This document shows, in pieces, positions 35,449-44,163 of a stretch of DNA of 64,000 nucleotides. Source of the DNA: Candidatus Rhodoferax bjergmarkensis. GTDB taxonomy: Bacteria > Pseudomonadota > Gammaproteobacteria > Burkholderiales > Burkholderiaceae_C. Under the pieces are notes generated by a model. That model was given only the letters and a program-made list of their open reading frames with translations, had not been told where the DNA came from and did not search any database. Both the position numbers and the translations under genes were made by a program. Every line of letters starts with the position of its first letter. Within the stretch, counting starts at the first letter, position 1. Location: contig JADJFX010000016.1 of NCBI GenBank assembly GCA_016708345.1, forward strand, positions 62,001-126,000. The letters are read 5' to 3'.

Positions 35449-36513
35449 ATGGTCTTAAAAACTTCTTTTTTCAGCCCTGCGCTGGAGCGGCTGGTGCCTT
35501 ATGTGGCGGGCGAGCAGCCCAAAATCGAGCACTTGGTCAAGCTCAACACCAACGAAAACCCCTACCCACCTTCGCCCCGGGTTGTTGCGGCCATCACGGC
35601 GGCGGCGCAGCAGGGTTTGCAGCTTTATCCAGACCCCGAAGCGCTGGCGCTGCGCCAAACCATTGCGCGCTACCACGGCCTGGCCGCCAGTCAGGTGTTT
35701 GTCGGCAACGGATCCGATGAGGTGCTGGCGCACGCTTTTTTTGCCTTTTTCCAGCACGATGCCCCGCTCCTGATGCCCGACATCAGCTACAGCTTTTATC
35801 AGGTGTACTGCCATTTGTATGGCATTGCCGTGCAGACTGTGCCCCTGACGCCCGCCATGCGCATCGACGTGTCGGCCTATGCGCGTCCCAAGACGCGGGG
35901 GCGAGGTGGCTGGCGTCGTCATCGCCAACCCCAACGCACCCACCGGCATTGGCATGGGGCTGGCGCAAATTGAGCAACTGCTGAAACTGTACCCCCAGAG
36001 GGTGGTGCTGGTAGACGAGGCTTATGTGGACTTTGGTGGTGACAGTGCGATACCCTTGATTGACCAGTACCCCAACTTGCTGGTGGTTCACACGCTGTCC
36101 AAATCGCGCTCGCTGGCGGGTTTGCGCGTTGGGTTTGCCTGTGGCCAGGCACCTTTGATTGATGCGCTGGCGCGGGTCAAGAACAGCTTCAACTCCTATC
36201 CACTGGACCGCCTGGCCATTGCCGGGGCGCTCGCTGCATTGAAGACCACGCTTACTTTGAGCAGACCCGCCAGGCGGTGATGAGCGCGCGTGAAGGGCTG
36301 GCGCTGGCGCTGGAGGACTTGGGTTTTGAGGTGCTGCCCTCGCAGGCCAACTTTGTATTTGCCCTGCATCGCCAGCATGATGCCGCCATGCTGGCAGCGC
36401 GTTTGCGCGAACACGCGGTGCTGGTGCGGCACTTCAGGCAAGCGCGCATTGAGCAGTACCTGCGCATCAGCGTGGGCACGCCCGCGCAGTGCGACGCTTG
36501 CTGCAGGCCTTGA
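35449..36513 (+). CDS. hisC: Histidinol-phosphate aminotransferase (frameshifted)
   Basis: PLP aminotransferase of histidine synthesis, about 355 residues once restored. LVKLNTNENPYPPSP, VGNGSDEVLAH and VLVDEAYVDFGG are conserved; the PLP lysine is in HTLSKSRSLAGLRVG. Two indels are clear: GGGGG at 35897-35901 has one G too many (KTRG|EVAGVVIANPNAP), and G 36241 lacks a partner (AAL|EDHAYFEQTRQAV). A third near 36497 probably disguises the end (QCDALLQAL rather than QCDACCRP), which would move the stop to about 36539 and overlap rsgA. Next to a CbiB-like gene, so a CobC-like role was considered, but overall sequence favours HisC. Confidence 0.85.
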
Positions 36514-36515
36514 GT

Positions 36516-37439
36516 TCAATACTTGCGGGCCTGGCTTAGTTCGGCGTACAAATCGCTATAAATTTTGTAGCGGTTGGCGCTTATTTCATGTGCGCTAGCG
36601 TCTGAATTGACCGCTGCCATGACGCCGCAGCCGGGTTCGTGCAGGTGGCTGCAGTTGTAGAACTTGCAGTGCGCCACGTGCGGTTTGAGGTCAGGCATGT
36701 AGGCCGCCAGCTGCGCCGGGTCGATGTGGTTCAGGCCAAACTCCTGAAAGCCGGGTGAGTCAATCAGCGCGGTGGTCTTGTCGGTGTCCACCCAGTACCA
36801 GGTGGTGCTGGTGGTGGTGTGTTTGCCCGAATTGAGGGCTTGTGAAATCTCGCCGGTCTGCGCCAGCGCGCCGGGTGCCAGCAGGTTGATCAGGGTGCTT
36901 TTGCCCGCGCCGGACGGCCCCAGCACCAGCGTTGTCTTGCCGTGCAGCAGCTTGAGCAGCTCCACATGGTCAACCTCGCTTGACTGCTTGAGCGACAGCG
37001 GCAGCACACCATAGTGCATTTGCCGGTAAGGCCGCAGCCACTCCCAGGCGCGCGCGAAGGGCTCGACCAGATCGCTTTTGTTCAGCGCGATGATGGGTTT
37101 GATGTGCTCGGCCTCGGCCGCAATCAGTGCGCGAGAGAGCTGGCTGCTGGAAAACTCGGGCTCGGCAGCAATCAGAATCAGAATCTGGTCCAGATTGGTG
37201 GCAAACGACTTGGTGCGAATCTCGTCCTGCCGGTAAAACACGTTGCGGCGCGGCTCAATCTTCTCAATCGTGCCTTCGTCGGTGGAGGCCTGCCACAGTA
37301 CCCGGTCACCTACCAGCCCCTGGCTTTTTTTGCCGCGTGAGTGGCAGATCAGTCGCTGTCCCTGGGGCGTTTCCACCAAAAAATGGCGACCGTAGTTGGC
37401 CACAATCAGGCCGCGTTGCAGTGTGGACGTCGCCATCAA
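36516..37439 (-). CDS. rsgA: Ribosome small subunit-dependent GTPase RsgA
   Basis: Circularly permuted GTPase that checks late 30S maturation. 307 residues. An OB-fold (about 10-70) is followed by the permuted motifs G4 NKSD, G1 GPSGAGKSTLIN, G2/G3 DSPGFQEFG, then the zinc knuckle CKFYNCSHLHEPGCGV. The last 25 residues are encoded largely by a dispersed family A repeat, which replaces the ordinary C-terminal helix sequence in frame. Either of two ATGs at 37439/37436 can start it. Convergent with hisC. Confidence 0.95.
   Translation of the reverse strand: MMATSTLQRGLIVANYGRHFLVETPQGQRLICHSRGKKSQGLVGDRVLWQASTDEGTIEKIEPRRNVFYRQDEIRTKSFATNLDQILILIAAEPEFSSSQLSRALIAAEAEHIKPIIALNKSDLVEPFARAWEWLRPYRQMHYGVLPLSLKQSSEVDHVELLKLLHGKTTLVLGPSGAGKSTLINLLAPGALAQTGEISQALNSGKHTTTSTTWYWVDTDKTTALIDSPGFQEFGLNHIDPAQLAAYMPDLKPHVAHCKFYNCSHLHEPGCGVMAAVNSDASAHEISANRYKIYSDLYAELSQARKY
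36554..36604 (+). repeat. Dispersed family A repeat, copy 7, inside the rsgA 3' end
   Basis: CGCTATAAATTTTGTAGCGG, then TTGGCGCTTATTTCATGTGCGCTAGCG: left arm GCTATAAA-GTAGC, core GGCGCTTAT and right arm GTGCGCTAG. It overlaps codons for about 17 residues of RsgA (around SAHEISANRYKIY) without a stop. Confidence 0.7.
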
Positions 37440-37461
37440 AGGCTCGCCCGGTGCCGGGCCC

Positions 37462-37797
37462 TCATGTCAGCAAGGCGTCAACTCGTGCCGCGCAGTCAAA
37501 ATCAGCCATTGAAATCCCTTGCACGTCATGGGTGTGCCAGCGCACCACGCAGTGCTTGAAATGCACCGTCAGCTCGGGGTGGTGATTCTGCGCGTGGGCG
37601 ATAAAGGCCAAGGCGTTGACAAAAGCGATGGTGGGGTAGAAATCGGCAAAGCTGTAAGTCTTTTCAATCGCCACTGTGGGGCCATCGCCCGTGAGTCTCC
37701 AGCCTTCCAGTTTGGCCAGATTTGCTACAACTTCTGTAGCTGTCAGCGCACGTTTTGCGTGCGGTAGAGGCTTGTTTTGCTTCAAGGAATTGGGCAT
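37462..37797 (-). CDS. 4a-hydroxytetrahydrobiopterin dehydratase (PCD)
   Basis: Pterin-4a-carbinolamine dehydratase, 111 residues; regenerates pterin cofactor, and bacterial forms can also act in molybdopterin metabolism. The catalytic pattern is AHAQNHHPELTVHF followed by VVRWHTHDVQGIS, matching the [EDKH]-x3-H-[HN]-[PCS]-x5-[YWF] motif. Start MPNSLKQNK at 37797. The first 25 residues overlap a family A repeat, although RALTATEVV also resembles the native family start, so the overlap may be old. 22 bases before rsgA on the same strand, and likely co-transcribed. Confidence 0.9.
   Translation of the reverse strand: MPNSLKQNKPLPHAKRALTATEVVANLAKLEGWRLTGDGPTVAIEKTYSFADFYPTIAFVNALAFIAHAQNHHPELTVHFKHCVVRWHTHDVQGISMADFDCAARVDALLT
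37722..37773 (+). repeat. Dispersed family A repeat, copy 8, in the pterin dehydratase gene
   Basis: TTGCTACAACTTCTGTAGCTG then GCGCACGTTTTGCGTGCGG and TAGAGGC. The inner GCGCACG/CGTGCG palindrome and the TAGAGGC end are clear family features. The match sits in coding sequence and could be partly coincidental. Confidence 0.55.
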
Positions 37798-37813
37798 GGG
37801 GTGAGCTGTGGAC

Positions 37814-39091
37814 CTAGGCCGTCATTCGGGCCAGCCGTTCAGACGCCGGCGGGTGGGAGTAGTAGAACTTCACGTACACCGGGTCGGGTGTCAGGGTGGA
37901 GGCGTTGTCTTCGTACAGCTTGAGCAGGGCACTGGCCAGGTCGGCTCCGCTGGTGTGGGCCACGGCATAGGCGTCGGCTTCAAACTCGTGTTTGCGCGAA
38001 AATTGGGCCATCACCGGGCCGATGAACACGGTGAACACCGGCACGGCCAGCATGAACAGCAACAGGGCCAGCGCGTCGTTGGGCGCGTTCAGATTCGGCT
38101 GCACGCCCAGCCCGGTGTAAAACCACGCTTGGGTGGCCAGCCAGCCCAGCAGCGCAAAGCCAGCCAGGCTCATGGCAAACATCGACACAATGCGCTTGAG
38201 CACATGTTTGTGCTTGAAGTGTCCCAATTCATGCGCCAGCACGGCATCGACCTCACCTGGCGTCAGCTTGGACAGCAGGGTGTCAAAAAACACCACCCGC
38301 TTGACCGCGCCAAAGCCGGTGAAGTAGGCATTGGCATGGGCGCTGCGTTTGCTGCCATCCATCACGAACAGCCCCTTGGCCGAGAAACCGCAGCGCTGCA
38401 TCAGCGCCGTCACGCGGGTTTTGACGGTTTCATCTTCCAGCGGCGAAAACTTGTTGAACAGTGGGGCGATAAAGGTCGGGTAAATCATCAAGAGCAGCAG
38501 ATTAAAGCCCATCCAGACGCCCCAGGCCCACAGCCACCACCAGCGGCCGGTGGCACCCATCATCCACAAAATCAGCGCGGCAATCGGCAGGCCAATCAAG
38601 AGGCCGACCAGGCTGGACTTGAGCAAGTCTGCCAGCCACAGTTTGAGCGTCATTTTGTTGAAACCAAAGCGCTCCTCAATCACGAAGGTCTGGTAGAGCG
38701 TGAGCGGCAAATCAATCACGCCGCTGATCAGCACAAACGCCGTCAGCAGCGCAAGTTGTTGTGCCATGCCGCCGCCCAGCCAGGCCAGCAGGGTCTGGTT
38801 GACGATAGACAATCCGCCCAGCAGCGTCCAGCCCAGCAGCACGGCGGTGCCCAAAGCCAGCTCCAGCAAACCAAAGCGGGCTTTGCTCAGGGTGTAGTCG
38901 GCCGCCTTTTGATGGGCCGCCAGCGTGATGGTCTGGGCAAATGCGCCCGGTACTTGCGCGCGGTGCTGCGCCACATGGCGAATCTGGCGCGAGCTCAGCC
39001 ACATTTTCAGCAGCAGACCGGCAGCCAGGGTCAGCGCAAAAGCAAAGGTCAACATCAGGGAGGAAGGTAAAGAAGTAATCGAGTCAGGCAT
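37814..39091 (-). CDS. M48-family membrane metallopeptidase (Ste24/CAAX protease type)
   Basis: Multi-pass zinc protease of 425 residues, resembling Ste24p/CAAX prenyl proteases and probably involved in membrane-protein quality control. Several helices (about 5-25, 65-85, 100-120, 150-170, 180-200) precede the zinc motif AVLAHELGHFKHKHV (HExxH) and a later Glu-containing helix (KHEFEADAYAV, the third ligand). ATG 39091 (MPDSITSLPSS) is used; the longer frame to 39286 runs into orn on the other strand. Convergent neighbours are the pterin dehydratase and rsgA; orn is divergent over 28 bases. Confidence 0.92.
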   Translation of the reverse strand: MPDSITSLPSSLMLTFAFALTLAAGLLLKMWLSSRQIRHVAQHRAQVPGAFAQTITLAAHQKAADYTLSKARFGLLELALGTAVLLGWTLLGGLSIVNQTLLAWLGGGMAQQLALLTAFVLISGVIDLPLTLYQTFVIEERFGFNKMTLKLWLADLLKSSLVGLLIGLPIAALILWMMGATGRWWWLWAWGVWMGFNLLLLMIYPTFIAPLFNKFSPLEDETVKTRVTALMQRCGFSAKGLFVMDGSKRSAHANAYFTGFGAVKRVVFFDTLLSKLTPGEVDAVLAHELGHFKHKHVLKRIVSMFAMSLAGFALLGWLATQAWFYTGLGVQPNLNAPNDALALLLFMLAVPVFTVFIGPVMAQFSRKHEFEADAYAVAHTSGADLASALLKLYEDNASTLTPDPVYVKFYYSHPPASERLARMTA

Positions 39092-39119
39092 GGCGCCCGA
39101 GTTTAGGCCATCAGCGACA

Positions 39120-39716
39120 ATGGCCGACATGGATTGCCCAAACACCCCCCCGCTAGACCCGGTACTCACCAAATCAGACCAAAACCTGGTCTGGCTCGAT
39201 TGCGAAATGACCGGGCTGAACCCGGAAAACGAGCGGATCATTGAAATTGCCGTCATCGTGACCGGCCCCAAGCTCGAATGCCGCATTGAAGGCCCCGTGC
39301 TGGTGATTCACCAAAGCGACGAGCAACTCGGCAAAATGGACGCCTGGAACAAAGGCACCCATGGCAAGAGCGGGCTGATCGACAAGGTCAAGGCATCAAG
39401 CCTGACCGAGGCGCAGGCGCAGGACCAATTGATTGCCTTTTTGAGTCAATACGTACCCAAAAGCAGCTCGCCCTTGTGCGGCAACAGCATCGGCCAGGAC
39501 CGGCGTTTTCTGGTCAAGTACATGCCCAAGCTGGAGGCTTTTTTCCACTACCGCAACCTGGATGTGAGCACGCTCAAGGAGTTGTCCAAACGCTGGCGGC
39601 CCGAGGTGTACAGCGCGTTCAAAAAGAAGCAGCGCCATACCGCGCTGGCCGATGTGCATGAGTCGATTGACGAGCTGGAACACTACCGAAAACACTTCCT
39701 GAATTTGGGGGCTTAA
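39120..39716 (+). CDS. orn: Oligoribonuclease
   Basis: 3'-5' exoribonuclease that finishes degradation of 2-5-mers and cleaves pGpG, ending c-di-GMP turnover. 198 residues. DEDDh catalytic set: Asp and Glu in VWLDCEMTGL, Asp in GNSIGQDRRF, His and Asp in RHTALADVHESI. ATG 39120 or 39129 both work (MADMDCPN). The pGpG role is relevant here because the window also encodes GGDEF and EAL proteins. Confidence 0.97.
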   Translation: MADMDCPNTPPLDPVLTKSDQNLVWLDCEMTGLNPENERIIEIAVIVTGPKLECRIEGPVLVIHQSDEQLGKMDAWNKGTHGKSGLIDKVKASSLTEAQAQDQLIAFLSQYVPKSSSPLCGNSIGQDRRFLVKYMPKLEAFFHYRNLDVSTLKELSKRWRPEVYSAFKKKQRHTALADVHESIDELEHYRKHFLNLGA

Positions 39717-39748
39717 CGTGAAAGTTAGGTAGAAACCCGAATCCATGC

Positions 39749-39960
39749 CATAATCTTGGGCTGCACTGCATTGAGTGGTGCATATTTGTACATCTCCCAA
39801 CATTCACTGGGCTCAATGCAAGTTACGAACTTGCAAAAAAGGGCTCCCAGCGCTGATTGAACTCCTTGTGAGTCAGAGCCGGTTCCGTTTGATGGTTGAT
39901 GTTTTTTAACCATTGACGGAGCAGTCGCACAACCTGCGGCGCTCGCGTGTGAGTAAATTC
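39749..39960 (+). promoter_or_regulatory. Long untranslated leader of the RhlE-type helicase gene
   Basis: A -10-like CATAAT at 39749-39754 precedes about 200 nt without a credible gene. The leader contains complementary pairs such as CATTGAGTG / CACTGGGCTCAATG, and a U-rich GATGTTTTTTAACC. The likely helicase start is ATG 39961. Helicase genes often control themselves or respond to cold through long structured 5' UTRs; that role is inference, and the boundaries are approximate. Confidence 0.4.
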
Positions 39961-41865
39961 ATGACTGACGCTTTTCAAGCGACGGGCGAAGCATCGCTTG
40001 TCGAAAACTTTTCCATTAACACTGCCGTAAACGCTCCGGCGATGGCCCCTGATACTGAGCAGCCCGTGGCCGAAGCTCCCAATGGCTTTGTCGTCTTGGG
40101 CTTGGCCCCGCAGCTGGTTCAGGCGGTCAAAGACCTGGGCTTTACGCAGCCCACCACAGTGCAGCTCAAGGCTATTCCGATTGCCATGCAAGGCCATGGT
40201 GATGCCGATGAAACGGCGCGTTTTACCGATTTGATGGTGTCCAGCCAAACCGGCAGCGGCAAAACAGCCGCTTTCCTGTTGCCCGTGTTGCACACCTTGC
40301 TTGCGCAACAAGCGCAAGCCGAAGCCAAGGAGCGCGCTGACTTTGAGCGCGCTGTGGCCGAAGCTGCCGCCAAAGGCGAGGCACCCCCCAAGCGCCCCAA
40401 GCGCAAAGACCCCACCAATGCCCGCCATTTCTCACCCGCCATACCCGGCGCGCTGGTTGTGTGCCCCACCCGTGAATTGGCCCAGCAAGTCGCGCACGAC
40501 GCGATTGATCTGGTGCAGCATTGCCGCGGCCTGCGCGTGGCCAACATTGTGGGCGGCATGCCTTACCAATTGCAAATTGCCAAGCTGCAAAACGCCAATC
40601 TGGTGGTGGCCACCCCCGGCCGCCTGCTGGACCTGCAGCGCTCCATGCAGATCAAGCTCGACCAGGTGCAATTTTTGGTGGTGGACGAAGCCGACCGCAT
40701 GCTGGATCTGGGCTTTTCCGATGATTTGGCTGAAATCAACCAGCTCACCATCGGGCGCAAGCAGACCATGATGTTCAGCGCCACCTTTGCCCCGCGCATC
40801 CAGCAGCTCGCTGCCCGTGTGATGCGCGAGCCGCAAAAACTGCAGATCGATTCGCCACAAGAAAAACACGCCAACATCAGCCAGAAGCTGTTCTGGGCCG
40901 ACAACGCCCAGCACAAACGCAAGTTGCTCGACCACTGGCTGCGCGATACCACCATCAACCAGGCCATTGTGTTCGCCAGTACCCAGATCGAGTGTGATGG
41001 CTTGGCCAACGACCTGCAACAAGAAGGCTTCTCGGCAGTTGCATTGCACGGTGCCTTGAGCCAGGGCTTGCGCAACCGCCGCCTGATGGCGCTGCGCCAG
41101 GGCCAGGTGCAGATTTTGGTGGCAACCGATGTGGCGGCCCGTGGTATTGATGTGCCCACCGTCACCCACGTGTTCAATTTTGGCTTGCCCATGAAGGCAG
41201 AAGACTACACCCACCGCATTGGCCGCACTGGCCGCGCCGGGCGTGATGGTATTGCTGTCACGTTTGCCGAGTTCCGTGACCGCCGCAAGATCATGGACAT
41301 CGAGTTTCACAGCCACCATCTTTTCAAGGGTGAAACCATTGCCGGCATGGAGCCCAAGCAGCGCTTTCCGGATTCCCGTCCCAACACCAGCTTTGGCGGT
41401 GGCGGCCGTGACAGCCGTGGCGCGCACGACCATCACGCGCCGCGTGGTGGCAACTTTGGTGGCGGCGGTGGCCGCTCCGGCGGGTTTGGTGCCAATCGTG
41501 GTGGTTTTGCAGACAGAAATGCCAGTGGCCCCCGAATTGCGGGCGCAGGCAGCTATCAAAGTAATAGTGGTGGTGGTTTTGGCCAGCCCGAAGGCCGCAG
41601 CTACGAGCGCAAGGGTGGCTTCAATGACCGTTTTGCCGGTGCTCGCCATGACGCTGGCTCACCCCGCTCAGACTTTGGAGCCCGTCACGAAAATGCTGCA
41701 CCACGCGGTGATTTTGGCCCCCGCTTTGACGCTGGCGCGCCCCGTGGTGATTTTGGTGCCCGTAAACCGGCATTTGGCAAACCGATGGGTGTGAAGCCCG
41801 GCAATGGCGGCAAGGTGTTTGTACCGCGCGATGCGCAGAAAAGACCGGCCAAACCCGCTCGTTGA
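39961..41865 (+). CDS. DEAD-box RNA helicase, RhlE type (long form)
   Basis: ATP-dependent RNA helicase of 634 residues. Motif Q region LAPQLVQAVKDLGFTQPTTVQ; motif I SSQTGSGKTAAF; an insertion of about 40 charged residues (EAKERADFERAVAEAAAKGE region) before motif Ia PTRELAQQ; motif II VVDEADRMLD; motif III MFSATFAPR; motif VI HRIGRTGRAGR. The C-terminal 150 residues are Gly/Arg/Asp-rich, with repeats such as RHDAGSPRSDFGARH and DAGAPRGDFGAR, a typical disordered RNA-binding tail. ATG 39961 is used; a TTG start 16 codons earlier is possible. A terminator follows. Confidence 0.93.
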   Translation: MTDAFQATGEASLVENFSINTAVNAPAMAPDTEQPVAEAPNGFVVLGLAPQLVQAVKDLGFTQPTTVQLKAIPIAMQGHGDADETARFTDLMVSSQTGSGKTAAFLLPVLHTLLAQQAQAEAKERADFERAVAEAAAKGEAPPKRPKRKDPTNARHFSPAIPGALVVCPTRELAQQVAHDAIDLVQHCRGLRVANIVGGMPYQLQIAKLQNANLVVATPGRLLDLQRSMQIKLDQVQFLVVDEADRMLDLGFSDDLAEINQLTIGRKQTMMFSATFAPRIQQLAARVMREPQKLQIDSPQEKHANISQKLFWADNAQHKRKLLDHWLRDTTINQAIVFASTQIECDGLANDLQQEGFSAVALHGALSQGLRNRRLMALRQGQVQILVATDVAARGIDVPTVTHVFNFGLPMKAEDYTHRIGRTGRAGRDGIAVTFAEFRDRRKIMDIEFHSHHLFKGETIAGMEPKQRFPDSRPNTSFGGGGRDSRGAHDHHAPRGGNFGGGGGRSGGFGANRGGFADRNASGPRIAGAGSYQSNSGGGFGQPEGRSYERKGGFNDRFAGARHDAGSPRSDFGARHENAAPRGDFGPRFDAGAPRGDFGARKPAFGKPMGVKPGNGGKVFVPRDAQKRPAKPAR

Positions 41866-41896
41866 TTGAACCTGGATTGAACTGATTTCCATCAAG

Positions 41897-41932
41897 AAAC
41901 CCGCAGATCTTAAAAATCTGCGGGTTTTCTTT
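41897..41932 (+). terminator. Rho-independent terminator after the RhlE-type gene
   Basis: AAACCCGCAGAT / ATCTGCGGGTTT, a 12-bp stem with a short loop, then TTCTTTT. It lies 30 bases after the helicase stop. Confidence 0.88.
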
Positions 41933-41958
41933 TGGTGCTCAAAGAAGCAGGTTGTGGC

Positions 41959-41982
41959 GTCGTATCGATCTGGAAACGCAAT
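41959..41982. mobile_element. Degenerate fragment of the MITE-like family B
   Basis: GTCGTATCGATCTGGAAACG plus CAAT matches the right terminal inverted repeat of the full copy at 44.3 kb at about 20 of 24 positions. No left half is found within 100 bases, so it is a relic. It lies just after the helicase terminator. Confidence 0.45.
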
Positions 41983-41991
41983 GACCTGGGA

Positions 41992-44163
41992 TTACTGGCC
42001 ATCTGCGCACCATTGTTGCAAGGCAGCTTCCAGCGCCCGCACCGGCGCTTTGTCGCGGTAAAGAATAGCCCGCTGGGCGGCCATCTTTGCTTTCATTGCG
42101 TTGCGGTAAGCGGGGTTGCTGGCCAGCCTGATGGCGGCTTGTGCGTAAGCGCTGTCATCTTGCTGCACCAACTCATCAAGCGCCATGCGCCGCAAGATAG
42201 CGCTGCCAAAGCGCCCGCGCATGAATTTGCCTTCCACGGTGACGATCGGCAAGGCGCAATCCACAGCTTGCATGGCGGTGTTGAAGCCCGAAAAACCAAT
42301 GGTGTCCAGAAAAACATCGGCTTGGCGCATGATGCTGTAAAACTGTGGGCGCGTGGCCCACGGTGCCACCACCAAATGGCGTGCCGGATCCAGTCCCGCC
42401 GAGCGGAAGGTGGCCGCCAGGCGCTGCTGCAACTTGTCGCTCAGCGCATCCAAACCCGGCACCGTGAAGAAGAGAAACTGCGCATTGGGCACCTGCCTTG
42501 CAATGTCAACCAGCACTGAATCGTGCTGCGGCGCGTATTTGTAGGGCGAGCCGGGGCAAACCAACAAGGGCGAGCCCGCCTTGACGCCCAAATCGGCCAG
42601 CTTGACCTCCACCACCGGCACGGCAGCTGGTTCGTAGTAGCAGCCTAAGTTTGGCAGGGACACCAGACGCTCCGAGTAACAGTCTTGCGCCATGGCATCT
42701 TCAAAACCTTCGGCTGACAAATACAGGTCGATGGTGGGCAGGCCGGTGGTTTCGGGGTGGCCCCAAGTGGCGGCCTGGCGGTGCGCCAGCCGCATGGCGG
42801 CCAGTTGGGGCGTTAACGGGTCCATGCCCAATTCGGGGTAAAGCAGCACATCCACCTCGCTGGCGATGATCAGCTGGGCCCATTCCAGGGTGGATTTTGC
42901 GCCACTGTGGTAGGCCGTGGCGCGCGCTTTGGCCAGGTCGGTTTGGGGGTCTTCGTCGGTGCTCAGGTGGAATACATGCAGTTCAAAACGCTCGGTGTCG
43001 ATCTCCTGAAACCAGCCGCGCACGATGGCGGTCCATACCGGATGGTCGGTCACATGGGCGGACGCCACACCGATGCGGATTTTGGACGCCCCAATGCGCC
43101 GCGGTAGCTGCGGGGCAAGGCCGTTTTCACGCGCCCACTGCGCCATCAACCTGGCGCACACCTGGCCGTAGGGCGCGATCAGCTCGCGGTTGTTTTGCGC
43201 GTGGTAGGCCAGGTAAAACGGCTGGCAGGAGCCCACCACTTCTAGCGGATCGGACACCGGGTTGTGGTCGAGCCACTGGTTGAAGGCAGTGATGTCGCTG
43301 GCAAAGTTGGCGCGGATGGCGGCCACATCGTCGTGCGCGTCCAGAATCATCGGAATGCGCATGGTCAAGCGTTTCAGACGCGTTTGGGCCAATGCCGGTT
43401 TGAGCGCGACACTGTGGTCAAAGGCCGCAACCGCAGCCTCGTGTTGCCCCAGCAGGTAGTGGGTGCCGCCTTTGTTGCTCCACGCTTCTGTATAGTCGCC
43501 CTGCAGCACTATGGCCTGGTCAAAGCTGGCCAGCGCTTCGTCCAGGCGAAACAGTTTTTGCAACATGCAGCCGCGCGCGTTGAAAAAATAGGCGCTGGGG
43601 CTCACGGCAATGGCCTCGTCAAAACATTGCAGCGCCTGCGCATAGTGGCCCTGACCCTGCAAAATCATGGCACTGCCAGAGATGGCGTCCAGATGGCCCG
43701 GATTGAGCGCAAGGGCCGCGCGATAGCTTTGCAACGCCTCCTCAAGATGCCCCAGATCGCGCAACACGTTGCCCCGGTTGGCAATGGCTTGAACGAACTG
43801 GGGGCTCAGCGCCAGCGCGCGGTCATAGCTGTCCAGCGCTGCCTGGTACTGGCCCAGACAATGCAAAGTCAGGCCAAGATTGCAATGCTGAAACGGGTCT
43901 GACGGTTTGAGCGCAATGGCTTGCTGGATCAGGCCAACAGCTTCTTCGTTGAGCCCCATCTGGTGCTTGACCAGGCCCAAGTAGTGCAGGCAATCGACTT
44001 GGTTCGGGGTGCTTCGCAACATGGCGCTGTAAAGCTCTGCGGCCTCGGCCAGTTGGCCCTGTTGGTGCAGGCGCAGGGCTTTTTGCAGCGGGTTGGCAGT
44101 GGGCAGCTTGAGCGGTGTTCCCGCCGGCCTTGCGGTGGCCGGGTCTATCTGGCGCTTGGGCAT
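41992..44163 (-). CDS. TPR protein with SPINDLY/O-GlcNAc transferase-like domain
   Basis: Protein of 723 residues from ATG 44163. About ten tetratricopeptide repeats (residues 15-330; for example NLGLTLHCLGQYQAALDSYDRALALSP) are followed by a GT41-like C-terminal domain (about 350-715) with IGVASAHVTDHPVW, LLYPELGMDPLT and VDVFLDTIGFSGFNTAM-type signatures. Such bacterial proteins are glycosyltransferase homologues that may modify proteins; no substrate can be named. An upstream in-frame extension to 44361 would run through a MITE-like element and is rejected. Stands alone on this strand. Confidence 0.85.
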   Translation of the reverse strand: MPKRQIDPATARPAGTPLKLPTANPLQKALRLHQQGQLAEAAELYSAMLRSTPNQVDCLHYLGLVKHQMGLNEEAVGLIQQAIALKPSDPFQHCNLGLTLHCLGQYQAALDSYDRALALSPQFVQAIANRGNVLRDLGHLEEALQSYRAALALNPGHLDAISGSAMILQGQGHYAQALQCFDEAIAVSPSAYFFNARGCMLQKLFRLDEALASFDQAIVLQGDYTEAWSNKGGTHYLLGQHEAAVAAFDHSVALKPALAQTRLKRLTMRIPMILDAHDDVAAIRANFASDITAFNQWLDHNPVSDPLEVVGSCQPFYLAYHAQNNRELIAPYGQVCARLMAQWARENGLAPQLPRRIGASKIRIGVASAHVTDHPVWTAIVRGWFQEIDTERFELHVFHLSTDEDPQTDLAKARATAYHSGAKSTLEWAQLIIASEVDVLLYPELGMDPLTPQLAAMRLAHRQAATWGHPETTGLPTIDLYLSAEGFEDAMAQDCYSERLVSLPNLGCYYEPAAVPVVEVKLADLGVKAGSPLLVCPGSPYKYAPQHDSVLVDIARQVPNAQFLFFTVPGLDALSDKLQQRLAATFRSAGLDPARHLVVAPWATRPQFYSIMRQADVFLDTIGFSGFNTAMQAVDCALPIVTVEGKFMRGRFGSAILRRMALDELVQQDDSAYAQAAIRLASNPAYRNAMKAKMAAQRAILYRDKAPVRALEAALQQWCADGQ

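Noticed and set aside
37808..39070. A 420-residue plus-strand frame
   Set aside because: Antisense to the M48 peptidase, which has HExxH and helices; low-complexity Gln/His composition.
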